DNA of 50,042 nt from Anaerolineae bacterium (GTDB lineage: Bacteria; Pseudomonadota; Alphaproteobacteria; DSM-16000; Inquilinaceae): the NCBI GenBank assembly GCA_028285185.1, contig JANQQD010000336.1:1-50042 (forward strand), written 5' to 3'. Every line of letters starts with the position of its first letter. The stretch's first letter is position 1. A program made the position numbers and the translations under genes. The notes under the pieces are model-generated. The model was given only the letters and a program-made list of their open reading frames with translations. It searched no databases and was not told where the DNA came from. Of this stretch, positions 39,705 through 49,138 are shown piece after piece.

Positions 39705-41672
39705 TCACGCCGCCGGCGCGGCGGCTCTCAGCGGGTGCATCACGGCCTCGGGCGGGAAGATCAGCGAGACTGTGGTGCCCGCACCCTGCTGGCTTGAAAG
39801 CTTGAGACGGCCCCGGTGAAGCTCGATCAGCGCCTTGACCAGCGGCAGGCCGAGGCCGGTGCCCGGTTCGGCGCTCTGTCTGGTGAAAGCCGCCTGACGG
39901 AATGGCTCCAGCACCTTCTGCTGCTCCTCCGGCGCGATGCCCACCCCGGTGTCGATAACGTCGATGATCAGGCCGGTGCCTGCGTACATCCGGGCCGTGA
40001 CAGTGGCACGGCCGCCACTCGGCGTGAACTTGATCGCGTTGGACAGAAGATTGGAGAGCATCTGGTGAAGCGCCCGACGGTCGCAAAGAAGGATCGGCAG
40101 ATCGGCCGGCACCGTCGAGGTCAGCGTGACGCCGTGTGTGGCGGCGCTTTGCTGGAGCAGATGGATCACCGCCGTGACCACGTCGGCGATGTCGGTCTCC
40201 TCCGGCGATAGCTCCCGCCTTCCCGACTCGATCTTCGACATGTCGAGCAGGTCGTTGATCAGGGACAAGAGATGCTGGCCACTGGTGCCGATGTCCCTGA
40301 CATATCCTTCATAGCGGGCGCTGCCCAAGGGGCCGAACACGCGCTGTTCCATCATCTGGGAAAAGCCGATGACGGCGTTGAGCGGCGTCCTCAGCTCGTG
40401 CGACATGGTCGCAAGGAATTCGCTCTTTGCCCTGTTGGCTTCGACGGCCTGCCGGTTGGCGGCAAGCAGCTGCTGCCGCATCGATCTCAGACGGACCGTG
40501 TAGATGACGATGGCGACAACCACGACCAGCAGCGATACCGCGATAACGAGCAGCAGCCTCAGCTGTTCTCTCGTGACGATGAAGTCTTCTCCGACCGGCT
40601 GGTTCAGAACGATCGCAGTCTCAGGAAGGCGTTGGGGGTCAATCCCGAAGCGGGCTAGTTCGTTATGGTCGAAGACGGTTAGGTTCGGACTCTCGCCAAC
40701 CAACTGGATTTCGACAGGGCTGATGCCGGTCAGGATCTGGCCCACCATCCGTCCGGCGGTCCGCCCTTGCTCGCCATGACTCACGATGACGCCGCCCAGC
40801 ACGCCGTCGCCCAGGCCATGCTCCCACAGATGAAAGATCGGCCCGCCTGCCACTGAATGGATTGCGTCGAGACTATCGTCGAATTCCAGCGCCGTCCCGG
40901 TGTGGTCACGCAGAGCCGAAACAAGAAGTATGTTCTCGTCCTGGGGAGCCCTCTCCAGCTCTGTCAGCAGCTCTCCATAGGTGAGGTCCATCAGCGACAG
41001 GACCCGGTAGTCGATCCAGGGCCGTTCCGCGACTTCTTCGTGGAACAGGTTCATGTCCCCACGGCAGCTTGGCGTGGTGTCACAGATAACGGTGAGGGTC
41101 GTGCGGTCGGGGTCGAGATGCCCCATCAGGTCTAGGGTCCCGCCAATCGATACCGCCTCCAGCACGCCTGTGATCGCGGGAACTTCGGCCAGCGCGCGCC
41201 CAAGGGCGCGATCGTTGACCCCGAGAAACACCAACGGGATCTCGCCGAACAGCCGTTCCCGATTCTCCGCAAGGTGGCGCGTCGCGTTGTCGTCGGCGGC
41301 AATGACCACGTCATAGGGCGGCAGGTGCTCCAGCTTTGCGGACAGGGTGTCGTTGAACCTCTCGACCGCAGACGACGGATCGAACCTCTTGGTATCCATG
41401 AACTCCACGTCGAGGACGAAATCCCCGTCGTCCAGTCCCGCTTCCTCCAGCCCCGATCGGATGCCTTCGATCTGGCTGAAGAAGGTGGGGAACGCCGGAT
41501 GATAGGAACTCACGAACAGAATCCGGTCTTCTTCCGCCGCATGTGAGGGGTCGGAGTACGCGCAGAGAGGGACGATCGCGAGTATTGCCGCGGTCGCACA
41601 AGCCGTTGCGGAGGCAGCCTGCGTTCGCTTCGTCGCGCGACGACGCAAGACATCACCGCCCCCCTTCGGCAT
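39705..41672 (-). CDS. Hybrid sensor histidine kinase with ABC substrate-binding-type periplasmic domain (655 aa)
   Basis: I choose the Met at 41672, just before a signal sequence (TACATAAILAIVPLCAYS). Residues 48-350 form a periplasmic domain like the ABC_sub_bind family (ILFVSSYHPAFPTFFSQIEG, PYDVVIAADDNATRHL, EIPLVFLGVNDRAL). A membrane helix (371-393) leads to HisKA with His425 in ATMSHELRTPLNAVIGF, and an HATPase domain (LLSNAIKFTP, DTGVGIAPEEQ, GTGLGLPLVKALIELHRG). It senses a periplasmic ligand, probably a small molecule, and autophosphorylates. No response regulator is in the window. Confidence 0.9.
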   Translation of the reverse strand: MPKGGGDVLRRRATKRTQAASATACATAAILAIVPLCAYSDPSHAAEEDRILFVSSYHPAFPTFFSQIEGIRSGLEEAGLDDGDFVLDVEFMDTKRFDPSSAVERFNDTLSAKLEHLPPYDVVIAADDNATRHLAENRERLFGEIPLVFLGVNDRALGRALAEVPAITGVLEAVSIGGTLDLMGHLDPDRTTLTVICDTTPSCRGDMNLFHEEVAERPWIDYRVLSLMDLTYGELLTELERAPQDENILLVSALRDHTGTALEFDDSLDAIHSVAGGPIFHLWEHGLGDGVLGGVIVSHGEQGRTAGRMVGQILTGISPVEIQLVGESPNLTVFDHNELARFGIDPQRLPETAIVLNQPVGEDFIVTREQLRLLLVIAVSLLVVVVAIVIYTVRLRSMRQQLLAANRQAVEANRAKSEFLATMSHELRTPLNAVIGFSQMMEQRVFGPLGSARYEGYVRDIGTSGQHLLSLINDLLDMSKIESGRRELSPEETDIADVVTAVIHLLQQSAATHGVTLTSTVPADLPILLCDRRALHQMLSNLLSNAIKFTPSGGRATVTARMYAGTGLIIDVIDTGVGIAPEEQQKVLEPFRQAAFTRQSAEPGTGLGLPLVKALIELHRGRLKLSSQQGAGTTVSLIFPPEAVMHPLRAAAPAA

Positions 41673-42040
41673 GTGCGCGTCGTCAACTCGCCGGTCCCGC
41701 TCGGGTGGGCTGCAGCTGCGGCCGTCAGGGTCGCGAAGCCCCCGTGCCCGATCCCCATTGGGGTTACTTCGGGCGGGGCGTACCGCTGCAAAGCGGATAG
41801 GGTGTTGGCGGCGATACGTCACGTAGGCGGTCTCGAAGCAAAAAGCGCGGCCGTTCACAAGGGGGCAGGTAACAGGCGTTGAATATAAGATGTATCCGCT
41901 GTCGAGCCTGCACCCAGAGCGGTTAGCCACGTCTGTTCTCATAGATCTTGGCTAACAATGTGTAAAAACTCTTAATTATTGCGGTCTCCCACCGAAGTCC
42001 GTTGCCGTTGGTGGCCGCGCCAATCCCCTTCGCAGCACCC
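41673..42040. other. 368-bp gap upstream of the kinase gene
   Basis: The frame of the kinase continues open to 41942 but with non-coding character. An AT-rich stretch near 41940-41980 (AATGTGTAAAAACTCTTAAT) is the likely promoter zone for the kinase. No other gene or clear hairpin is seen. Confidence 0.4.
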
Positions 42041-42643
42041 TCAGTCGATAACCTCAAATCCCGATGCTGCGCCGGCCTCGGGATCCGGCCAGAGATAGGC
42101 TGCACGGCCCACCAGGTTGCTTTCTGGGATGAAGCCCACCTGGGACGGCATGCGGCTGTCCAGGCTGTTGTCGCGGTTGTCGCCGAGAACGAAGACGTGG
42201 CCGTCCGGCACGCGGAAAGACGGTGTGTTGTCTAGAAAGCCCGTGTCCGACCTCTCAACGATTTCGTAGGAACGGCCGCCCGGCAGGGTTTCCACGTAGC
42301 GGGCGACCTGTAAGGAGTTGCCGTCCCGGTCCGTCGTAACGAAGTCTTCGATGCGGCGTCGCGGCACGGCCTCACCATTGAGATGGAGGCTCCCGTCGAT
42401 CATCTGCACCTCGTCGCCGGGAAGCCCGATCAGCCGCTTCACATACGACACCGACGGATCGGTCGGCAGCCGGAAGACCACGACATCGCCCCGCGCCGGC
42501 GGCCCGGTCTCGTAGGCGAGGCGGGAGACGATGAAATGATCGCCCGGCATCAGGGTCGGCATCATCGACCCCGCTTCCATGCTGAACGGCTCGTACAGGA
42601 AGGTGCGCAGAAAGAGCGCGATCAGAACGGCAGGGATCTCCAT
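42041..42643 (-). CDS. lepB: Signal peptidase I (200 aa)
   Basis: This membrane-anchored serine protease cleaves signal peptides from exported proteins. The start at 42643 has GGGGAGA 10 nt upstream. A single N-terminal membrane segment (PAVLIALFLRTFLY) is followed by the Box B motif EAGSMMPTLMPGD with the catalytic Ser26, the Box D motif YVKRLIGLPGDEV with the general base Lys69, and Box E GDNRDNSLDSR. It is somewhat short but all catalytic boxes are present. It may be an extra copy, since it is not next to the usual rnc/era genes in the visible sequence. Confidence 0.93.
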   Translation of the reverse strand: MEIPAVLIALFLRTFLYEPFSMEAGSMMPTLMPGDHFIVSRLAYETGPPARGDVVVFRLPTDPSVSYVKRLIGLPGDEVQMIDGSLHLNGEAVPRRRIEDFVTTDRDGNSLQVARYVETLPGGRSYEIVERSDTGFLDNTPSFRVPDGHVFVLGDNRDNSLDSRMPSQVGFIPESNLVGRAAYLWPDPEAGAASGFEVID

Positions 42644-42919
42644 GGGAAACGGTCTCCCCATCGGGCGGCAGACGGGATTGCCGCCGGACCAGTGGCTTGA
42701 ACCGGCAGTCTACGTTGGCGGGCAGGCGAAGGCCGAGACCATTCGGCGGCCAGCGTGCCTTCCTAAACCGATAGGCGTGACACACCCTTCAGGGCATCAG
42801 CGCCGTTCGGGATATCCAACCCTGGCGATGCGGCGCCGCAGCGGTCCATCGCACGGGGGTTGTCCGTCGTCCGCTCTGCGTGATGAAATGGATGGAACCT
42901 TCGTACGGGACGGTTCGCC

Positions 42920-43111
42920 ATGGTGGGCGGGAAGAAGAGACGCCTTAAGAAGTACGCGACGAAACCGCGCCGGGCGTTTTCCAAGATCGGCTCCAGGGGC
43001 CGCAGCTCTGCGGCCTACCGAAAGGTCAGGGATAAGACCCGTGCCCGTGGGTGTTCCACCAATATGCGGGTCATCATAGGCGTGGTTGCGCTTTTCTCGT
43101 TTCTCCTGTGA
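42920..43111 (+). CDS. Possible small basic protein with C-terminal membrane segment (63 aa)
   Basis: In the 593-bp gap between lepB and the next gene this is the only ORF with protein-like features: a highly basic N terminus (KKRRLKKYATKPRRAFSK) and a hydrophobic end (MRVIIGVVALFSFLL). No good ribosome binding site precedes the ATG. The hydrophobic part alone, from an inner Met, could be a tiny membrane peptide. It may be chance. The rest of 42644-43236 shows nothing I can support. Confidence 0.25.
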   Translation: MVGGKKRRLKKYATKPRRAFSKIGSRGRSSAAYRKVRDKTRARGCSTNMRVIIGVVALFSFLL

Positions 43112-43236
43112 CTGTCCTTCCATGACGGCGGCGTGGCCGGCACCATCCATGGCGTCCGATCACTCCATCACGATGTCACCGACGCAACATGCGCTAGGCT
43201 GAAACCAGCTCCAGGTTGCGGCGACGCCGATAGAAA

Positions 43237-45048
43237 TCAATCGGCTCGAAACACGCTCGCCGCGGCCTCTGCTTGGGCCTCTGCGATGTATTCCAAGGCA
43301 TAGCCGGGTCGGATGTCGTCGTCGACCGCCTCAGCGCCCACCATGGCGTCGGCAAACCTCCGCCGCGCTTCGTCAATGTGACCGGCTGCTGCCTCGGCCC
43401 TGGCGATTCTCGCCAGTGCCCAAATCCTTCCGCCGGGGCGCTCAGCCTCGTGGGTTACGGTCAGCGCGTCCGCTTCGGCAAGTGTTTCGAGCGCATCGGT
43501 CAGCAGATCCGCATTGGCCTGGGCGCCGGCAACGGTCCACAGTGCGCTGCGCCGAACCTCAGGACTGGCGATCGCGCCGGCCGTTGTGAGTGCGTCATCA
43601 AACAGACTGGCATGGGCCTGATTTGCGGCGATCGCGCGGAGCAGCTGGTCGCGAAGGTCGGCGTCAACTGTTTCGGCGACCCAGGCTCGCGCATCTTCGA
43701 AGAATCCGGCATCTGCCTGCGCATGGACGATGCGTATCAGCGCAAACCTCCGGTCGCCGTCGTCGTCGATGACAAGGGCTGCAGTCAGCGCATCGGTGAA
43801 GGCTTCGGAGGCTTCATCGGCGAGGCCGGCGATGGCGGTCGCAAGGCCGATATCGGCCAAGACTTGCACCTGGCTGAGGTATAGCAAGGCGTCACCGTGG
43901 GCGGTCACGACCTCGACGCCACTCAGGTGCGCCAGCGCCAATTGTGCTGACTCTACAAACCCCGATCTCGCTTGCTCAACAGCGATATGCGACAAGTCGC
44001 GAAGCCACTTATGGGTATCTTCGGGATTGTCCCAGGCTTCCGAGACGCCGACGACCAGGTTCACCGCCTCGGCGAACGTCGCCTCCGCCTGCTCCAAGTC
44101 GTCTGCGCCGGCCAACCTGGACGCAATGGAACTGAGCGCCAATGCCCGCACTAGGTCGTCGTTGATCTCACCCGTGGTCGCGCGAGCTTCCTCGAACAGC
44201 CCGCCTTCGGCCTGACCGATCGCGATGCTCCAGCGTCCATTGTCGCGCCAATGGTACCCGGGAATCTCGTCGGCTAGCTGTTCGGCGTCAGCGAACGCGA
44301 GGCCGGCCGCTGCGACCAGTCCAATGGTGGCGTGGGCCCCCGCAACCTGGCTGAGTGCCCGTATGCGATAAATCTCCCTTGGCATCCTCTCCACGGTGGC
44401 CATGGCGTCTGCCAGCAGGGCGCACGGATCGGGACGGTCCGGGCAGATCGCCGCGCGCTCTAGCTCGGCGGCCGCAAACCCTTGCGCCCGTTCGGCTTCG
44501 ATGGCCGCGTCCTGGGCTTGGCGCGCCGCCTCCCGTTCCGCCCTCCGGATCTCGCGCGCTGCTGCGCGTTCGGCCGACCGGATGTCGCGGATGAGTTCCC
44601 TGGGATCGAAGGCACCGATCCGCTGTTGGGAGATGATCTGTACGGCAAGATCGGCCCCCGGATAGTCCCGGACGATCCGATCGAGATCGGTCTGAGCCTG
44701 CTGCAGCAAGGCCAGACGCGCCGCGGCCGTTCCGGCGATGTCGGCATCTGCGATGGCTTGCAGAGCGCGTACGAAGAGGACATTGGCCGCCTCGTTCGTA
44801 TCCGACGGCAAGTCATCCTGGGCGTATGCGCTGGCAAGGAAACCAGGCGGCCGGTCGTCGAATTGGATATGCGTCGTGGCGAGGACCACGGCGAGCAACA
44901 TCAGCACACGCAGCGCCGTCCGCCACCGGCGCGCAGAGGCGGTTTGCCGTCGAATGCGTCCCGACTTTCCGCAACTCACGTCGGGAGTACCGCCAGGCAG
45001 AAGTTCATGCCGCTGACGACTGCCAGTCGTCCAACGGTGCTGAGACAC
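43237..45048 (-). CDS. Exported alpha-helical repeat protein, paralogue 2 (603 aa)
   Basis: The start is taken as the GTG at 45048, which follows the stop of the upstream paralogue with 1 nt between them; the longer reading to 45333 overlaps that gene. A signal peptide (RVLMLLAVVLATTHI ... ASAYA) precedes QDDLPSDTNEAANVLF. A conserved N-terminal block is followed by TPR-like, roughly 35-40-residue Ala-rich helical repeats (GLFEEARATTGEINDD, AGFFEDARAWVAET, ASLFDDALTTAGAI, AGHIDEARRRFADA). A role as a periplasmic scaffold or binding protein is inferred. Confidence 0.8.
   Translation of the reverse strand: MSQHRWTTGSRQRHELLPGGTPDVSCGKSGRIRRQTASARRWRTALRVLMLLAVVLATTHIQFDDRPPGFLASAYAQDDLPSDTNEAANVLFVRALQAIADADIAGTAAARLALLQQAQTDLDRIVRDYPGADLAVQIISQQRIGAFDPRELIRDIRSAERAAAREIRRAEREAARQAQDAAIEAERAQGFAAAELERAAICPDRPDPCALLADAMATVERMPREIYRIRALSQVAGAHATIGLVAAAGLAFADAEQLADEIPGYHWRDNGRWSIAIGQAEGGLFEEARATTGEINDDLVRALALSSIASRLAGADDLEQAEATFAEAVNLVVGVSEAWDNPEDTHKWLRDLSHIAVEQARSGFVESAQLALAHLSGVEVVTAHGDALLYLSQVQVLADIGLATAIAGLADEASEAFTDALTAALVIDDDGDRRFALIRIVHAQADAGFFEDARAWVAETVDADLRDQLLRAIAANQAHASLFDDALTTAGAIASPEVRRSALWTVAGAQANADLLTDALETLAEADALTVTHEAERPGGRIWALARIARAEAAAGHIDEARRRFADAMVGAEAVDDDIRPGYALEYIAEAQAEAAASVFRAD
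44603..44825. repeat. Copy 2 of a 223-bp block shared by the tandem paralogues
   Basis: Roughly 90% identical by eye to 46461-46683. It encodes the conserved N-terminal block of the 43237-45048 protein. The much lower similarity outside the block suggests gene conversion or strong constraint on this part. Confidence 0.75.
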
Positions 45049-45049
45049 G

Positions 45050-46801
45050 TCATTGGATCTCCAACATGCTGACTGCCACCTGCGCCTGGACGTCGGCAAT
45101 GTCGGCGAGGGTATCTGCGCGAAGAGACTCACTGTCGATGTCGCGCGCAGCGGCCGTGGCAGCGGCGAATGTGCGCCGAGCAGAAGCTGTCGACCCCGCA
45201 GTGGCCCGTGCCGCTGCAATGTCGGCAAGGGCTCTCGCCAGATACTGATCGTCTTCGATCCCGTAGGTGGACCTGGCCGTGTCTTGACGCAGTTCCTCCC
45301 GATGGGCTGCGACCCTGTCCTCGGCATTGGCAAGAATTCGGTCCGCCTCTTCCGCCGAAGCGGCGGCCGCTACGGCGAGCTCGACATCGGTCAGAGCCTG
45401 TACCCCGGTCCACGTCCATCTATAGCCGTTGGCATTGGACATAGCCTCGGCGTCCGCTGCGGTCTGCAGGGCCGCTGCAACAAGCCCGGCATCCGCCAGT
45501 GCGCCGGCGACATACCATAACGCCTCCGTCCGCACGAAATCGTCGGAGATGGTGCTGACGGTTGCCAGCGCCCGGTCTGCCTCACCGGAGCCGGCCTGGT
45601 GCGTCGCCACCGTCGTGAGAATGTTCCCATAGGCGTCTTCTCCACGGAACACGGCGGCTGCGGCCAGCGCATCGTCGTAGAAACCGTTCTCAGCTTGGCC
45701 GACTATGGCGAAGAACCCGGGAATCCCGCCGTTCGGGTCGAACTGATAGGCTGCCGCCACCGCGTCGGCGGATGTCTGTCGTGCTTCATCCATGCTGCCA
45801 ATGGCGGCCAAGGCCGACGCAACGCGCGTGAAAGCACGAGGATAGACTTCATAGAGGGCGGCGTCTGCGGCTGGGGGCAGCAAATCCGCTTCGAACAGTC
45901 TTGCCAGTGTCTCTCGCGCCAACTCGTTTGATCCGGCAATGGCCAAGTCCAGCGCGATACCCGCCAGCATCTCGATGCGGCTGGTGTCACTGTAAGGGGC
46001 ATTGAGGATCGTCGCCACCGCGGCGTCGATCGCGGTTCGAGCCTCTGCCATGCGGTCCGCTCTGGCAAGTGCGCTGGCGATATGGCGGAGGGCGGTACTG
46101 TGGTATCCGTCGTCCTTGATCCCGGCGGCAGTTGTTTGGGCGCCGGAAATCATTCCTGCTGCAGCCTGAGCCATCGAAATGGTGGCGAGCCACCGCTGAC
46201 GCTCCTGGTTATCCGCGATCTCCAGGGCCCTACGCGCAGCATCGGCAAATGCGTGTTCCGCGGCCACTGTAAGCCCCACCATCGCCTGGGCAGCGATGAC
46301 ATCGCCCAAGGCCTGCACGCTAGTGTGGGAGTCTTCCGGAATGAGGCGCACCGTGGCCATGGCGTCCGCCAAAAAGACGCACGGATCGGGATGATCTCGA
46401 CAGAAGTACTCTTCTTCAACCGCGATCTCGGCGGCTGAAATCCGGTCCCCAAGTTCGCCCGGATAGAAGGCGCCGATCCGCTGTTGGGAGATGATCTGTA
46501 CGGCGAGATCCGCCTCCGGATAATCCCGGACAATCCGATCGAGATCGGTCTGAGCCTGTTGCAACAAGGCCAGACGCGCCGCAACCGTTCCGGCAGTATC
46601 GGCTTCTGCGATGGCTTGCAGAGCGCGTACGAAGAGGACATTGGCCGCTTCGTTCGTGTCCGACGGCAACTCATCCTGGGCGTGTGCCCCCGCGATCCAG
46701 CCGGCCGACCACCTGTCGCCAATAGGCATGGACACTGCAGAGAGCGCCACAGCGAGAGAAACCAACATCCGCCACCGGCACGCAGTTGTGGTTGCCATCA
46801 T
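45050..46801 (-). CDS. Exported alpha-helical repeat protein, paralogue 1 (583 aa)
   Basis: The start is the first of two adjacent Mets (46801/46798) after GAGGGCAG, followed by a signal peptide (RMLVSLAVALSAVSMPIG ... GAHA). The first ~75 mature residues (QDELPSDTNEAANVLFVRAL through LAVQIISQQRIGAF) are almost identical to those of the downstream paralogue, while the Ala-rich TPR-like repeats after them have diverged. Two CxxHPDPC/CxxRPDPC motifs are also shared between the pair. The tandem layout and matching signal suggest a duplicated envelope protein; function unknown. Confidence 0.8.
   Translation of the reverse strand: MMATTTACRWRMLVSLAVALSAVSMPIGDRWSAGWIAGAHAQDELPSDTNEAANVLFVRALQAIAEADTAGTVAARLALLQQAQTDLDRIVRDYPEADLAVQIISQQRIGAFYPGELGDRISAAEIAVEEEYFCRDHPDPCVFLADAMATVRLIPEDSHTSVQALGDVIAAQAMVGLTVAAEHAFADAARRALEIADNQERQRWLATISMAQAAAGMISGAQTTAAGIKDDGYHSTALRHIASALARADRMAEARTAIDAAVATILNAPYSDTSRIEMLAGIALDLAIAGSNELARETLARLFEADLLPPAADAALYEVYPRAFTRVASALAAIGSMDEARQTSADAVAAAYQFDPNGGIPGFFAIVGQAENGFYDDALAAAAVFRGEDAYGNILTTVATHQAGSGEADRALATVSTISDDFVRTEALWYVAGALADAGLVAAALQTAADAEAMSNANGYRWTWTGVQALTDVELAVAAAASAEEADRILANAEDRVAAHREELRQDTARSTYGIEDDQYLARALADIAAARATAGSTASARRTFAAATAAARDIDSESLRADTLADIADVQAQVAVSMLEIQ
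46461..46683. repeat. Copy 1 of the 223-bp block shared by the tandem paralogues
   Basis: Partner of 44603-44825; encodes the N-terminal block of the 45050-46801 protein. The two copies are direct repeats 1858 bp apart. Confidence 0.75.
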
Positions 46802-47079
46802 CTGCCCTCGACTTTCCGCAGGTAGCGGCCGCACTACCATCAAACGCAAAAGGATGCCACCGATGCCGTGCAGGATCGAAATCTGCTCAGACTCGTTCAC
46901 AGCAGGCTGGCTGCGTCCGTCGTAGGGGCGTCTTGAATGCGTGTGGCCTATGGCGTCGCTTGAACAGTTCTGACAACTGCCGCACGCCGCAGTTCGCCCG
47001 TACCGTCAAATCCAACAGCGCGGCATGGGACGAGGGTCTCCGGATTGAGGCCGACCAAAGACAGGAAAGGGATTTGGCG

Positions 47080-47526
47080 ATGTTTGCGATGTTCGACCGG
47101 CGCATCCGAGAGGTTTCGAAGCGACTTCGATCGATTGCCCTGACGGCCCTGATTGCCTTTGCCAGCGTGCCGGCGGCAGCGCAGGGCATGAACGTGACCG
47201 GATCATGGGCCTGCACCTATGGCGTGCGCGACACGGGCCCGCTGCAGCGGCCTGCGGTCTATATGGAATTTCAGATGCAGGTGCTGCCTGGCGGGGGCGC
47301 ACAAGGGCAGGGCACCATGGCGGGGGGCGCCGGGCAGTTTCCGATGTCGTTCCAGGGGAATTGGCAGCTCGTCGGCAGCGACTTCATCGTTCAGGGACAA
47401 ATGATGGCGCTCTACCCGGCGTCGTTCGCCTTCGGCGCCACCGTGCTGAACTCGTCTCAGATGTCGTCGACCATCAACGCCCAGGACGGCAATGTCATTG
47501 CCTCGACCTGTCAGCGGATCAGCTAG
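47080..47526 (+). CDS. Exported small hypothetical protein (148 aa)
   Basis: The ATG at 47080 follows AGGAAAGG and starts a signal peptide with a basic N region (RRIREVSKRLRSIALTALIA, FASVPAAAQ). The mature domain (GMNVTGSWACTYGVRDTGPL ... SSTINAQDGNVIASTCQRI) has two cysteines near its ends that probably pair, and a beta-rich Gly/Met-rich body. Conserved-looking but unnamed. The single gene lies 87 bp upstream of the GST gene. Confidence 0.7.
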   Translation: MFAMFDRRIREVSKRLRSIALTALIAFASVPAAAQGMNVTGSWACTYGVRDTGPLQRPAVYMEFQMQVLPGGGAQGQGTMAGGAGQFPMSFQGNWQLVGSDFIVQGQMMALYPASFAFGATVLNSSQMSSTINAQDGNVIASTCQRIS

Positions 47527-47613
47527 GTCCCCTTGCGGCGACTGCGCTCTTGTCGTGTCTCGGTCGGGCGTACTAGGGGTTTGTGAGACGAAACAAGAGA
47601 CCGGGGAGGGCAC

Positions 47614-48246
47614 ATGACCATCGATCTCTACACCTGGGGCACACCGAACGGACGCAAAGTGTCCATCATGCTGGAAGAGGTGGGCGTTGCGTACGAGGTG
47701 CATCCGATCAACATCACCCAGGGCGAACAGCACGCGCCAGAGTTCCTGAAGATCAGCCCGAACAACAAGATCCCGGCGATCGTCGATCGGGACAATGGGA
47801 TGGCGTTGATGGAATCCGGCGCGATCCTGAAGTATCTGGCGGAAAAGACGGGCCGGCTGATGCCGGCCGATATGGCGGCGCGGCACCGTGTCAGCGAATG
47901 GCTGATGTGGCAGATGGGCGGGTTCGGCCCAACGCTGGGCCAGGCGCACCAGTATCTCAAGTTCAATGCCGGCAAGGCGCCGTTTGCCGAAGAGCGCCTG
48001 ACGAAAGAGGTCCAGCGGCTCTACGGCGTGCTGGATCGCCGTCTCGAAGGCCGTGACTACGTGGCCGACGACTATTCGATCGCCGACATCGCCATCTGGC
48101 CGTGGGTGTCACGCTTCGAATGGCACCAGGCGGATCTGAATGCCTTCCCCAACGTCAAGCGGTGGTATGTGGCTCTGGCGGAGCGCCCGGGGGTCCAGCG
48201 CGGATATCACGTGCCGACGCCGCAGCCCGAGATTCCCATGCCGTGA
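47614..48246 (+). CDS. Glutathione S-transferase family protein, YfcG-type (210 aa)
   Basis: The N-terminal thioredoxin-like domain (DLYTWGTPNGRKVSIMLEE, ISPNNKIPAIVDRD, LMESGAILKYLAEKTG) and C-terminal helical domain (EWLMWQMGGFGPTLGQAHQY, YSIADIAIWPWVSRFEWHQ) closely follow E. coli YfcG, including the Thr-Pro-Asn-Gly active-site segment. YfcG-type enzymes are glutathione-linked disulfide-bond reductases. Length is normal and GGGGAGGG precedes the ATG. Cytoplasmic. Confidence 0.93.
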   Translation: MTIDLYTWGTPNGRKVSIMLEEVGVAYEVHPINITQGEQHAPEFLKISPNNKIPAIVDRDNGMALMESGAILKYLAEKTGRLMPADMAARHRVSEWLMWQMGGFGPTLGQAHQYLKFNAGKAPFAEERLTKEVQRLYGVLDRRLEGRDYVADDYSIADIAIWPWVSRFEWHQADLNAFPNVKRWYVALAERPGVQRGYHVPTPQPEIPMP

Positions 48247-48298
48247 TGGTTGGCCGAACCGCTGCGAAAGCCCCTGCGCTTGACGGCAGCGGCCCCGG

Positions 48299-48814
48299 TC
48301 AGTTTTCGTGCGCTGCGAGAACCTCCCGCAATTCGTCCAGCGGCTCGCAGCCTTCCGGGCACAGATCCGCGAGTAGGTCGAGATTGCGTCGGGCACTCTC
48401 AAGATCGCCCATCTCCACATAGAGCTCGCCCAGATACTCAAGGGCCCCGAGATGGTGTGGATCGATGGTCAGAGCCCTCGTGTAATACCGCATGGCGTCC
48501 TGATACCGGCCGAGCTTCCGACTTGCGAAGCCGAGATAGTTCAGGGCGTCCGCATTGCCGGGGTTGCGCGATACCACGGCATCGAGCGTGGCCAGGGCCT
48601 GCGCATAGAGCTCACGGTCAATCAGGTCCCGGGCGCGGTCGATCGCAGCCGCGGCGTCGAACGACGATGTGTCCGACGGAGCAGGGGCGGCCGCCGGCTG
48701 CTGAGAGGGCGGTGACGGCGGCGTCTCAGTGCCGACGGCCAGAGCTGTCGCCGGAATGGCGGCCGCGGTGGCGACCAAACCCAAACCCATCAGACACAGC
48801 CGAACGATCCGCAT
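48299..48814 (-). CDS. Exported TPR protein (171 aa)
   Basis: AGGAGGG before the Met at 48814 decides the start; the longer reading to 49024 is non-coding. A signal peptide (RLCLMGLGLVATAAAIPATA) and a Pro/Ala-rich linker precede about three TPR units (ELYAQALATLDAVVSRNPGN, LGRYQDAMRYYTRALTIDPH, MGDLESARRNLDLLADLCPE). Likely periplasmic protein-protein interaction. It ends 52 bp from the convergent GST gene. Confidence 0.8.
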   Translation of the reverse strand: MRIVRLCLMGLGLVATAAAIPATALAVGTETPPSPPSQQPAAAPAPSDTSSFDAAAAIDRARDLIDRELYAQALATLDAVVSRNPGNADALNYLGFASRKLGRYQDAMRYYTRALTIDPHHLGALEYLGELYVEMGDLESARRNLDLLADLCPEGCEPLDELREVLAAHEN

Positions 48815-49001
48815 TGAACCCTCCTGAACATGGGCGCCCGCAACGGACCCAGGCGTCGGGCGGCATTCTGCCGTAACCGGCCGGCACGAAAAGTGACATT
48901 TCTGCGATCGGAAACCGGATGGCGCAGCGGTGTGATCACCATCACAGTTGGCACGATCGGTGCGCCTTAAGGTTCTGTTAACCGAACAGGAGGCAACGAT
49001 C

Positions 49002-49091
49002 ATGTCCGTGCTTATGAAGCTCAAGGCGGAGCTTATGTTCCTGGCGGCGTCTGTCGGCGTTCTGGCAACGCTGGTGGTGATGTCGGTCTGA
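49002..49091 (+). CDS. 29-aa membrane microprotein
   Basis: A perfect AGGAGG (48988-48993) lies 8 nt before an ATG that opens a 29-residue peptide: a short charged start (SVLMKLKAELM) and one hydrophobic helix (FLAASVGVLATLVVMSV). It is divergent from the TPR gene across a 187-bp intergenic region. The strong ribosome site makes translation likely. Function unknown. Confidence 0.55.
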   Translation: MSVLMKLKAELMFLAASVGVLATLVVMSV

Positions 49092-49138
49092 ACGTGGATA
49101 GCGCGTCGGCGACAGGGTCGGGCGCGCAGCGAGTTTTC

